NCBI GenBank assembly: GCA_001630475.1
Contig: KV419402.1
Location: 761,691-825,690, forward strand
Length of the DNA: 64,000 nt
Direction of reading: 5' to 3'
Source of the DNA: Sistotremastrum niveocremeum HHB9708
Lineage: Eukaryota > Basidiomycota > Agaricomycetes > Sistotremastrales > Sistotremastraceae
Shown here: one piece after another, positions 34,993 to 45,802 of the stretch
Position numbering within the stretch: position 1 is the first letter of the stretch
How the letters are laid out: each line of letters begins with the position of its first letter
Notes under the pieces: model-generated
Database searches by the model: none
What the model was told of the DNA's origin: nothing
What the model saw: only the letters and a program-made list of their open reading frames with translations
Translations under genes and position numbers: made by a program

Positions 34993-36358
34993 GCTTTTAA
35001 TTTTATGGTCCAGCAACCTTTCCAGAGCTCCAGAATGTCGTAAGTCCGATTTTTAGACTCTAGGGAATTTTTTCAAGCCCATGGCACCTAATTTTCGGTC
35101 TCAATGATGGGTTTGATGAGCACGGGATTTGTAATGATGAACAGAATGTGGACAGTGATGAGAAGTTGTTTTACTCGAGGACGAGGCCGCATACATCATC
35201 GCCCCAGGCTAGGATTCGCACCCGCGACCCAAAATTGAAAGACCGACACTTGTCTAGGACACCCAACGCGATGCAACCACCACAGAAACCTTCCACATTA
35301 TGTGGATCGTCTGCCAGTGACCTCTGATAGGAACGGAAAAAAGGACAGGCCCGGGCATCCACCGGGAATCTAGTGAGTTGCCAGCCAGGGTCCGACCAAC
35401 ACCATGCCCCAACACGAGGTTTGCCAACCCCCGAGATCAGGTTTGCTTCCCTCGCCCATCCAGAAACAATATGTTCTCCCCTTTCATCGGTGGAACTGAC
35501 TTTCGAAGGCCCAGACGAGGCATCAAACAAACAGCTTCTCCGACGATTACTAGTAGCGTCTTCCCGAGCCTTGACTAGGTCCTTCAGCTCAATTCAACGC
35601 ACCGGAACCTTGAAAGTCTGCTCGATGGAGGATACACAACTGGCGTCTGCTAGGCCTCTGTAACGCAATGTGATTCTGGAAGGCAGATTTTCCAGAACGT
35701 CTGGAATCCCGAAAAACTTTTCTGATGGCCATGCTTGTCAAGATTTATCAAACTCAGCTCGTGTCCAGATCACTCCGGTGTACAAAAGCTTCGAGGGAAT
35801 CTCATCTATACATTCTGGGCTGTTGAGTGCAGGAACTTTGTATTACTTAATGTGCTGGCTGTCCTCGCGTATTGTGGTCTTGCGAGGCTGAGATTGAGTG
35901 GCAAACGTGCACTGGCACAAGCTCTCCATGGCATCACAGGTACTATTGAATTCTCGACGGCAATTTTGCTTCATTCCGATGATGCGCGGGTCCTATATCC
36001 ACGAAGATTGATGAGTTTGTTCAATTCAATTCACTCACTAGGCCATGCAGCTATCGTATGCATCCACTCTGAGGGTCGTGCCCTGCGTTCCGTTCTGAGA
36101 GTTCAACCCACGAAGTTGTCGTGAGTCCAACTTTTGCACTACTAAGTATAGGTAGTAATGTTCTCTCCATCACGTATCGCGGAATCAAACAGACGTCAGG
36201 AACAAAATAGGCCGATGTACAGTCCGTGTCAGTCCGTCAAGCATCGATGACCCGCGTAAATGAATATAAACGACTAAAATTAGACACTATTATTGACAGT
36301 ATGATGAGGGAACAAGAATTATTAATATGATACCAGCGACGTTGCATTTAGTCGTCGA
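34993..36358. other. intergenic stretch with a tRNA-like B box
   Basis: About 1.3 kb with no supported protein gene. On the minus strand, GGGTGCGAATCC (35212-35223) resembles a Pol III B box, but no complete tRNA fold was found around it. Confidence 0.4.
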
Positions 36359-38556
36359 TTAAGCAGCAGCTCTTCCGAAACGCACCCACAATCCTCCCTG
36401 AATTCCGAGTAAGAATGCTGCGCATCCACCAAGAATTACGACATACCTTGACATAGAGCGTCAACGCACTCGCAGGCCACACCTTCTCGATCTTGGCTCT
36501 CCCTCGTCCTTCAGTCTTCCATGAATCCGGAGGAATGGATCCAGCAGGTTGATATTCAGGCGTCAACTCGAAGCGATCATATTCTTGGAATAATCGAACA
36601 AGGAAAAACGACGCTTCGTTCAACGCAAATTGTTGTCCGAGACACTATAATTCCATCAACGACTGCCCTTCAAACGAAGAAAGAAGGCTTACGATACGAG
36701 GCCCTGCGTTAAAGGGGACGAACATCAAAGGATTCTTGACCATCCTATCGACACGTTTATCGATCCAACGATCAGGGTCGAATTCGTCAGCGTCAGGACC
36801 CCAGAGATCTTTACGACGGTGAAGGAGGAGAGGCGAATATATGACGCCGGTGTAGGGTGGGACGTAGATTGGTCGTTGATCGGGAGATGCGGGCGAAGGT
36901 GGGATGGCGCTGGCGACTCCGACGGATGCACGGCCGTTACCTGGAACGGGAGGGAAGAGACGGAGAGTCTCGTTGAGGACGGCGCGCACTGTTTAGATTG
37001 TTAGTATGGGTGTGTGGAAGGATATGATAACGTACTATATTTCAGGTGGCGAAGAGATTCGTAAGTCGGGACTTGGCCTGGAGGGCAGGCGTTAAGAGCT
37101 TCTTCGCGAACGCGGGCGAGGACTTCGGGGTATTGAGCGAGAAGGTAGATAGTGTATGTAAGCAGGCAAGCCGTCTTTCAGACATGTCAGTAGATGCTCA
37201 TTCGCAGAGCATATATTCACGGACTGTATCTCTCGACGCAAGGAGGATGTTGAGAAGCTCAAATCGGATCATTTCAGGATCTGAAGATGATCAGATCAAG
37301 TATAACAAGAAGGAAATCCACTCACCATCAGTGTTCGTCGCCAAATAATCCAGGAAATTAGTATCTTCGGCATGTTTCTCAATGCCCGCCGCTTTCGCCT
37401 TCTGCTTCTCATCCAAAGCACGTTTCACCATGGGGTCGAGGAAGTTACGAATGGCCTGGACGTATTGAAGAGTTCGGTCTCCGAATAATTCGACTACGGG
37501 CCAAGCAACGCCAAATCGAGATCGCTCGATGATAACTTGCTGAGCCGACTCGAAAGCCGATGCGAACTCTCCGAATTCCCCTTCGATGGCGGATCCTTTA
37601 GGTCCCATCACGGCTTCTCCTGCTTTAGGAAGGGGTAGCGACAGAGTATCAATATTCGAGCCGAAAAGCTGAGGAATGTTCAGACGAATAGCATATACGA
37701 CCCAAACTCGACTCACGAAAGACGAGGCAGTATCAAGCGTGAATCGTGCAAAGAGGTCTTGGACGTCTACAGCCGAATCCCCAACGCCCCGAAGGACGGA
37801 CAATGTATGCGCTGCATGTTCTTCGAAATATTCGAAATCGGAGATACGCTCCTTGGCGAAGAAAGGACGGGCCATGGCGCGGTGCGATCTCCAAGTGTCG
37901 CCATCACGGTTGAATATACCTGAGCCGAGGAAGGTTTCCCTTAAACAATATCAGCGTTTTGAAGACGCGAAGGACAGAAGAAACGTACATGTTCATCTTG
38001 ATTCTCTGACCCTTTCCAAATTTCTCAAATCCAGTCGCAAGCACATATTTCACCACTCCTTCATCTCTTGTCCAGATCTGCAAAACAAAGGTACAAGATT
38101 AAATTAGATGGTACCTCGATCGGACCGAGATGAATGAGTGGTCACCTGATTTCCCCAAAGGAGTCTAGTATTGACAGTATGAGAGCTGTGCTCCTCGAAT
38201 AGCGTATCGATATAATCATGGAAATATTTCGTTTTGGCAGATTTGAACATGGCGAGCATGATGTCGATATTTCCGGGCCATTTACCAACGACTTTGGGAG
38301 GCTCGACTGCGCCGAGTCGTTTCGCCTCTTGAGTGTGTCTGAAATCAGAGTATGTGGATCGGATTGTGTTCCACAGGGGAACCGAGGCGATTTGCAAAAG
38401 AATGGTGGCGGGCCATGAGAGGGTATTGTGGAACAAGAGTCTGGCGAGGAAAGCAACTGTTACGGTCGGGAAAACGAAAGCAGGGATGACAGTCTTGAAC
38501 AAGAAGAAACGACGGTAAGCCGTATAATCGACGCCTTCGTCCATGCTCAAGCTCAT
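36359..38556 (-). CDS. cytochrome P450, CYP63-like, copy 1
   Basis: This is a complete microsomal P450 read through about seven introns, starting at ATG 38556. A hydrophobic N-terminus (TVIPAFVFPTVTVAFLARLL) anchors it in the ER. Diagnostic motifs are intact: I-helix LLASRDTTA, ExxR in LNETLRLFPP, and the haem loop FNAGPRICLGQQFA with its cysteine ligand (the intron falls just before that Cys codon). The segments PPYTGVIYSPLLLHRRKDLW and FNRDGDTWRSHRAMARPFF resemble the CYP63 family of wood-decay fungi, which oxidise alkanes, fatty acids and aromatic xenobiotics. The final exon ends LWVRFGRAAA. The gene is in tandem with a paralogue of the same type about 0.9 kb upstream on the same strand. 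Family membership is inference from motif resemblance. Confidence 0.9.
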
Positions 38557-39489
38557 GGTGGTAGCTGACGAGGAGGAGGAGAAATAGGGGATATGGGTGC
38601 TATCGATGGATGCTTATAAGAAGACATGTTGATGCTTTTCTGCGTGCTATATCAGGTTCAAGTTCGCCGCTTCCGGATCCGGTTCAACCTCTGCGGATTT
38701 AATCACATGTAGTCCGATCGGGCATCGGCGATCTGTTTGGCCGTTCGTGTGGCTTGCCGAGTGCCATACGACATCGACGTCTTCCTTGTGCTCTGCTTAA
38801 TCCATGACAAAACGAGTTTGACAGCAGCGAGCTTGTCAGCATGAAACTGCTCAGTTTCAGCTCCCCACGCATTGAAAAAATGACCGTCGGTCTCCATTGA
38901 CTCTCCAAAGAACTCTTCGACTTCCGAGTCGGCGTCCCGAGTTCGAACATCCTGAAGAAGAGTCCGGGGCGCGCGCGAATCAAGACCCGCTCGCAGTTGG
39001 ACAAGTATAGCAACTCGTGGACCTTACAGTCGGCCAGCGTCCCGATGAGTCGTGGAGAAATGACAAACAGCTTTCAGGAGGAACGTTGACAAAAATTCGC
39101 AGTTGCTATAGCTCACCGCCAAAAATCAGAGAAAAACACGACGGATATTCTATCGCTCTGTGACTTTCCTGGTGGCCGCACTCAACCCCTTACCCCTGCT
39201 CTGCTCCTGATAGGAGTCCTGGACCTTTCCCTACCTTTCCACGATAGACCAATTCCGCGCTGGAAGTCTACAAGAACCTCGTATGTCTCACGTTCGATAT
39301 AGAGATGTCAATGAGTACTAGTAATATTATCACCTTGATGCGCCGAGCGTGAAGATAAGACGGCAAACTGAGGGCATCGAATGACTGAACCTCGGCCATC
39401 GGCCATCGTAAAGACAGGAAAACTGCGAAAGCGAAAGCAACGACGAAAAAATACCCAACAGCCTCCCACAAAACATCCCCTCGTCATAC
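38557..39489. other. spacer between the two P450 genes
   Basis: About 930 bases. It holds the promoter region of copy 1 (a TATAAGC-like motif on the minus strand near 38612) and the 3' region of copy 2. A minus-strand frame at 38703-38897 looks weakly protein-like but stands alone. Confidence 0.45.
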
Positions 39490-41680
39490 TCAAGCGCTCT
39501 CCTCATTCCCAAAGCTCATCCACAATCCCCCCTTCAAAAATCCAAAATCAGCCACTCTCATCACCCCCCAAACGAAAAAAGAACGTACCTTGACAAACAT
39601 AGTAATAGCACTAGCAGGCCAAACCTTCTCCTGACTAGCTCCCCCAACTTCGCCTTTCCACGATTCAGGAGGCAACGATCCAGGAGGTTGGAAAGCTGGG
39701 GCGAGGGTGAGAGAAGAGAATTGTTGGAGGAGGGATATGAGGAAATATGAGGCTTGATTTAGGGCGAATTGTTGGCCTAGACACTACCCATCACCACACC
39801 CATTAATGCTATTTTTAGAAAGACTTGGGGGAGGAGGGACGTACGATTCGAGGACCAGCGTGAAAAGGGATAAATATAAACGGGTTTTTCACAACCAGCT
39901 CAAGTCGCTCGTCAAGCCATCGTGTAGGGTCGTATATATCTGCGTCGAGACCCCAGAGGTCTTTGCGGCGGTGGATCCAGAATGATGAGTAGAAGACTAT
40001 TGCGCCGGCTGGTACATATAGGGAGGTCGGGGACGGCGAGGAAGAAGATGAGGGGAGAGGGATGGATGTGGCTGTTGGTGCTGCGCGGCCGTTGCCTGTT
40101 ACCGGTGGGTAGAGACGTAATGTTTCGTTCAATACTGCGCGGACTGTCGTTGGTGCGGCGTTAACAAATTTACTACGATTATCTGGAAATGAGAAGACGT
40201 ACGATATTTCATCTTTTTTATGTCGTCGTAGGTAGGACATCGGCCTGCGGGACAGATGGAGAGGATCTCGGAGCGGAGGGTAGAGAGGACGTGAGGATAT
40301 CGAGAGAGGTTGTATATTGTGAATGTGAGGAGGGCGGATGTGGTGTCTCGTGCTGCCAGGAGAATATTGAGGAGTTGCATCTCGATCAATTTCTTGTCTG
40401 CCAGATCATATGATTTTGGCACTCAGTCTTCTCTCAAAAGTGAAGAACGTACCATCAGTCCCAGCAACCATATACTCCAAAAAGCTCCCCTCCTCTCTCT
40501 CCAAAGGCAACCCCTTCTCCTCCCTCCCCCTCTTAACCTCCAAAGCTCCCTCCACAAGCGGATCCAAAAATTCCTTAATAACTCTCACATCCTTTGAACT
40601 TTTATCATGGAAGAATTCAAGGAGAGGCCAGATGACGCCTAGGCGGGAACGACGAGTACAGAGTTGTTGAGCTGCTTCGAAGGATGTTGCGAATGAGCCG
40701 AATGAGCCGGGGGATGTGGAGCCCTTTGGTCCGAGGGATGAGTGGCCTGGGATGGGGAGGGGGTGAGAGAGGGTGTTGAGCTCTGTTCCGAAGAGCTAAT
40801 CGTATGCAGAATATTATTGAATGATGCTAGTGGGGATAGAGGAGGGACGTACGAATGAGCCACCGGCGTCGAGGGTAAATCGTGAGAGTAACTCTTGGAT
40901 ATCGACAGGTGTAGATCCTGATGCTTTGATCAGCCCAAGAGCAGTTTGAGCGTGTCGTTCGAAAATCTCGAAATCGGATATCCGTTCGCGGATGAAGAAT
41001 GGACGAGCGGTGGCTCGGTGGGTTTTCCAGAGGTCGCCATCGACGTTGAAAATGCCTTCGCCCAGGAACGATGAACTGTATTATTTTATATAGTTGTCTG
41101 AGAAAGGAGGGGGAGAGGGGGGAGCGTACAATGCTTCCTTTACGACGACTGCTTTCTTGAACTTGTCGAATCCTGTGGCCAAGACGTATTTTTCGACATT
41201 TTCATCGAGCGTGAAGATCTCGTACGCCCATCAGTCTCGCCGTGAAGCCGAAGCCACTGGACATACCTGGTTGCCCCATAACATTCTCGCATTAGCAGTC
41301 CGATGACCGCTTGACTCCAATAATTCCAATAGGACGACATGGGGGTATCTTGCTCCCAATTGGGTCGCGATTGTGTACACTATGTCAAGATTTCCGGGCC
41401 ACCTGCCGACCAGTCGAGGGATGGGCTCAGCGCCCATGCGCCTCGCTTCGTGCCACTCGACATATTCGGTGTACTTCAGACGAGCGGTGTTCCAGATGAG
41501 TATAGAGAGTGGGTAGGCGAGCCATGCAGACAGGTAGAGGTGATAGCCAAAAGATTGAAGGAGGGCAAGGAAGAGGATGGGCGGAGCACAAAATGGGATG
41601 AAGATGAGAATTAGGAAACGAGTGCGGTATGCAGAATAGTCTGTTGGATTTGGGAGTAGACACTCCATGCTAAGTGCCAT
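39490..41680 (-). CDS. cytochrome P450, CYP63-like, copy 2
   Basis: A complete P450 in several exons, with start ATG 41680 (a second in-frame ATG lies at 41668). The N-terminal hydrophobic segments (FLILIFIPFCAPPILFLALL) indicate ER anchoring. Motifs: I-helix LLAARDTTSALL, ExxR in LNETLRLYPP, haem loop FHAGPRICLGQQFALNQ with the intron directly before the cysteine codon as in copy 1, and C-terminus GGLWMSFGNEESA. The shared intron position, the HRRKDLWGLDAD segment and the tandem arrangement show that the two P450s arose by duplication, though they have since diverged considerably. The substrate is unknown. A low-complexity Ser/Pro stretch (PLPSSSSSPSPTS) in the segment before the HRRKDLW region is specific to this copy. 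Confidence 0.9.
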
Positions 41681-41774
41681 GATGGCGTTGGAATGGAGAG
41701 AAAGGGTCTATGGAAGGTTCTTAGTGGTATTGGTCGGCCATCATGATGTCCCTGATTCGACAATGTATTCATAG

Positions 41775-42637
41775 CTAATCACTTTCATATCCACCCACCG
41801 CACCTAACGCAGCAGACGCGCTCTGTTTCGCTCTTTCGTCGTCTCTTTCCTTCTTCGCTTTCATCTTTGCTGCGTCCCACTTCTCCTTCCATTTTCCCCG
41901 TAGGAATGCGAACCGAGGATCGGAGCCGTAGTTTGCGAGGATTCGGGCTTCGAGTTGGATTGGGTTGGGCGATGTGAGCAGGTGCTTGGCTGTCCGGGAC
42001 ATAAGGTGTACTATCGGTTCGTCGGGCTTCCAGTGCGCCGAGTGAGATGGTGATAATTGAGAAAATAAAACGCGTACTGCGTGGATCTCGTCCGCGGGTT
42101 CATCATCGTGAGCCTCCTCCTCGCGATCGGCTAGAGCTTTGAGTCGAGCCTCTCGTGCGCCTTCGAGCATCTGCCGTTTACTCTCCCTCCGCACTTCTTC
42201 GTTTTCGTCTTCCTCGTCTTGGTATTGATCTTCTTCCTGTCCCGAGCCACGTCGATCTTGCCATGTCGGAGCACTATTTTCCAAAGGCACGATCACAGGA
42301 GCAGGATCTTCCGGCGAATGATCTATCGGTGTCACGGGAGGAGTGAGACGAGCCTCATCGGACCTAATCATCTGTTATCAAACGTCTCCAATTACCGACC
42401 AAAGGAAATTCACTTCGAGAATCAAGCCACACACCACGGACAAAGACAGAGAGCAGAGTATGACGATCAAAAAAGAGCTCGGGCGTACCTATACGGGATA
42501 TCGAAAGGATCGTCCATGTCGTGTATCTGGAACCCGGATTTCAAGCTATCCAAGCCTGAACATTGGATACTGCCTGGTGCCACGACGGCATCCACCACGT
42601 TATGCTCGTCGCCTTCTGGTCTCTTTCGTTTCCCCAT
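41775..42637 (-). CDS. probable SURP (SWAP)-domain protein
   Basis: Exon 1 is 42489-42637 (MGKRKRPEGDEHNVVDAVV...) and exon 2 is 41775-42363, giving 245 residues. The middle is acidic and charged (QEEDQYQDEEDENEE) and is followed by a basic helix. The C-terminal part, IVHLMSRTAKHLLTS then LEARILANYGSDPRFAFL, fits the SURP module pattern (two helices with an L-E-x-R-I-x-x-N ... P-x-F-x-F-L core) found in splicing-factor subunits such as SF3A1 and SWAP. The assignment rests on this pattern only. A 51-base stretch within exon 2 (about 42027-42077) begins with GT, ends with AG and contains no stop in frame; removing it gives 228 residues. Confidence 0.6.
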
Positions 42638-42837
42638 CAAGGCACAGTCGTGTGCAAGCCCCTGATTGGCGTGTTATTTGCAAATACCCGGACAGGCTTA
42701 GTTGGTGGTGGTGAGGAAGAGACGTTGAACGAAATAATCGATTAGTCATCATCCGAGTCGCCGCGGATAACTTTCCGGATTCTCCCAGTAGTAAACGCTC
42801 CGCCGGAAAGTCCGCCCGGCTCTGTCGCTGGCCGGCA

Positions 42838-42877
42838 CGGTTCGGCGACCTCCGGCACGTCCCAATGTGTCCGAAGC
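42838..42877 (+). repeat. 40-base direct repeat, left flank of the gap
   Basis: This 40-base sequence is identical to 42978-43017, directly on the other side of the N block. It ends exactly where the Ns begin. Confidence 0.95.
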
Positions 42878-42977
42878 NNNNNNNNNNNNNNNNNNNNNNN
42901 NNNNNNNNNNNNNNNNNNNNNNNNNNNNNNNNNNNNNNNNNNNNNNNNNNNNNNNNNNNNNNNNNNNNNNNNNNNNN
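42878..42977. other. assembly gap (100 N)
   Basis: A block of exactly 100 N, the conventional placeholder for a gap of unknown size between contigs. Open frames crossing it carry no information. Confidence 0.99.
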
Positions 42978-43017
42978 CGGTTCGGCGACCTCCGGCACGT
43001 CCCAATGTGTCCGAAGC
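42978..43017 (+). repeat. 40-base direct repeat, right flank of the gap
   Basis: Identical to 42838-42877 and starting exactly where the Ns end. The two copies are probably overlapping contig ends that were not merged. Confidence 0.95.
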
Positions 43018-43562
43018 CGACATTCTTTGGAGTGCATCGAAGGCCGCCTTCCTTCAGCAATGTTCACCGGTGGACAGCGACTTCCACCGTCGATCGGCGA
43101 CTTCCAACGACCCCCAACGACTTTTCTTCGCGTCAACCCTTTCAATACGTTCATTGAACCCGCTGTCCATTTTCACTGCATACCTACTCGAGTATTATTG
43201 AAGTCCAGGTGGATTATTTGGCTTCGAGACGGTAATTTTGTAGTAAAAACAATCACCTTCGACGAACCTTGCCATCTCTCCACTCGCTTTCTGCTTTTAC
43301 ATGCATATAGATAACAATTCCAGTACAGAAATGTCTGTAGTAATACTTGCTATTTGATGGCGTGTTTGAGAAAATTCACCAGCATTTACAGCAAGCCTTT
43401 GAAGTCCAACATCCGCCACTGAACATCAGTGAACGTCGCTGACCGCCTGCGGTACCCATAAAAGGTAGAAACTCCGCCATAAGAAATTCGCGAACGTTCG
43501 GCGAAACCCCTCGGCGTTCTACGGCGAACGTCGGCGTCCGTCGACCTTTCTGGCGGAGCGTG

Positions 43563-45802
43563 TACGACTCCATTCTCCCAGATCCCCACGATACCATGCG
43601 ATTGCCGCCACTCCACGGCCACTCAATATTACATGTAATGGCAATCATGCACATGTATTCGATAGAATCCAATCAGAGATCTCAAAACTTGATCAAGGCT
43701 TCTTGCCTGATTTTTTTCTAAAGGACTCAAATGGGACGGGATTGACGATCGCAACCAGAGGATCTCTGGCGTTAGCGCTCAGGCCTCTTCAATTGCGCCT
43801 TCGGTTCGAAGACATCGCCTTCGGCAAAGCAAGAAAGACACGAGCTTATTAATGAAATCTTAACGCGACTTTCGCAAGAGAAACGGAACCTTTGGCTCAG
43901 ATGTCCTCTCCCCATACGAAACGGTTTCAATAGAACATCTCAATGAAACTCAATCCGAAATCGAAGGTTATAGGGCATCGGGATGCTGTCAGTGGTGCTC
44001 TTTATTTCGGTTTACGGGCTTCGTTTCGCAGACGGGCTAGTGGTTACAGTTAACTCAAATTTCCTTCCTTCACTTTACCTCTCTCTTGCTCCTGTACTCT
44101 CACTGTCGGACTCCTAGCTCTCCCACTTAATGGTCGCGATAATATGGGCAAATTAAGTTACAATACTAGTTTAGCAAATAATTCCCAAGGCGGTGAATAT
44201 ACGACTTAGTAGTAGACTGTAGTAGACCGTTTATCATCCCACCTGAACATACGTCTGAGTCCCGGAGAATTTGGAGCAAAAGTTCGCTCTTCTGTAGCTC
44301 CTCTGCTCTGTCGACCTATGCTATGAGCTAGGATCATGGGGACAAGTGGCCGAAGGAGGCGGGTCATACTGGAAGGGGCGATATCTTATGATTATGTAAC
44401 ATTCCGGAATGCTACTGAGACTGAGTCCCAGCCTCGCTCCGTAATACACGTGTCTTCTTCTCGAAGTAGTATGTTTACCAATTTGGCTTAGACGATATGA
44501 ATCGGTCCCACATCGCCCTTTTGTCTCGCAATTCCTCTTCATCAGGAAAACACACCCCGTCACTGGCATGATGGTTATGCTCCCCAGGCTGCCTTCGTCG
44601 CCGCGTTTCTTCTCTCTTCCTCTCATCCCCTTGGTGGTACTTTATAGCGTATTTTAGGCCGATGTGGCTGCGGATAGCTGCTATGACTGCTCTCGAAGAG
44701 TTACCATTCTTCTATGGCGGCTTTGGGCGCCTACAGCGCACTAACATGTAGATCATTGAGAGGGGAATTTCCTGATATATAGATGTGCGAAGGCGATAAT
44801 AGACGACGACGCGCCTTGGCTGTGGCATTGTTCCAATCAGGGGGATGAATCAGTCGCCACTGCCTCTGCTGCCAGCCCTGTCAAGCTCGATCTCAGAATC
44901 TCAGGCTATGGGTCACACTAAGTGGCTAGCCGACACCGTGACCAGGCCTGAAGAGGGGTCCTGATCAATGTGGGCACAAGTGGGATACTATCCAAGGAGC
45001 TTGGAGGAGTCACAGGCCTCAAAGCGTCTAACAGTAGCGGTTGAATGTCGTCAGTGGGAATCTCACGGAGTCACGGCCAACGACCGATGCCGCAACTCAG
45101 AGCAACAGAGCTCCCAGGTGCTCAAAGGCAAAAGGAGGCAAAAGGAGGTTCCAGCGGTTCAACTTCGGAGAGGGAGGACACCCAATCATCGGTCATCCAC
45201 ATGTAGCCCCCACAGATAAATTATAAACATGAGGTATTAAGGCTCAGCGCTCGGAAGCGACGCAGCAACATTATATGGTTGATCATGAGAGCTCTCCCGA
45301 CGACGGGTTAAAGGGTTGTTTCTTCATGTTATAGTCGGCGTCAGTACGGTCCTGATTCCCAGCGATATATCAGCATTGTGCAGTGAAAATGATTGCTTTC
45401 GTAGTTCTTGAGCCAAGCTTGAGCCTGAGATCTTCTCCAGATGTCAAAAGTCTCGACGCTCTTTTGAGGCAAGGTCGGACATCTCCAGAATCCGCGGCAA
45501 GTTCCATGGTCTGCCTGCGAAGCAGCAGTGGGGAGCTCGAATAAAGTTATGGTGTGTTGACACATTGAAATCATGTGTACGTGAAACTGAAGGGATGCGT
45601 TTCAGAGGGAATGAGATTGCAGCGTGGCGATCGATCCGAAAATACGATCCACTGGGGCCAGAGACCGAGCAATGAACAAGCGCACGCATCCGAAGATCCT
45701 TTGTTATTACGGCAGTCATGAGGACTTGGCTCTTGCAGCAGACTGGAGTGCTTCAGGCGTATATAGTGACTGGAACTAGACGATGGTGACCATTGAGTTT
45801 AG
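43563..45802. other. gene-poor intergenic stretch
   Basis: About 2.2 kb without a supportable gene. Short open frames at 44321-44626 (-), 44968-45219 (+) and 45444-45719 (-) show no domain or splice partners. Confidence 0.5.

Larger units (their letters stand above)
42794..43562. mobile_element. candidate MITE-like element with terminal inverted repeats
   Basis: The left end (AACGCTCCGCCGGAAAG) is nearly the reverse complement of the right end (CTTTCTGGCGGAGCGTG), and each end is bordered by TA (42792-42793 and 43563-43564), as expected for a Tc1/mariner-type target duplication. The interior is rich in CGGCGAC/CGACTTCC words and has no transposase frame. It is interrupted by the assembly gap, so the true length is unknown. 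The inverted match is short, so confidence is modest. Confidence 0.35.

Noticed and set aside
35171-36124. Several frames after the tRNA gene, considered as a gene
   Set aside because: No motif, poor composition and stops in all plausible joined frames. Only the B-box-like motif was kept as a weak observation.
38703-38897. Minus-strand frame between the P450 genes
   Set aside because: It stands alone, with no start context, domain or splice partner. It may be a relic, but there is not enough to call it.
42600-43314. Open frames crossing the N block
   Set aside because: They read through undetermined bases and mean nothing.
44321-45719. Short frames in the 43.5-45.8 kb stretch
   Set aside because: No domain or splice support.
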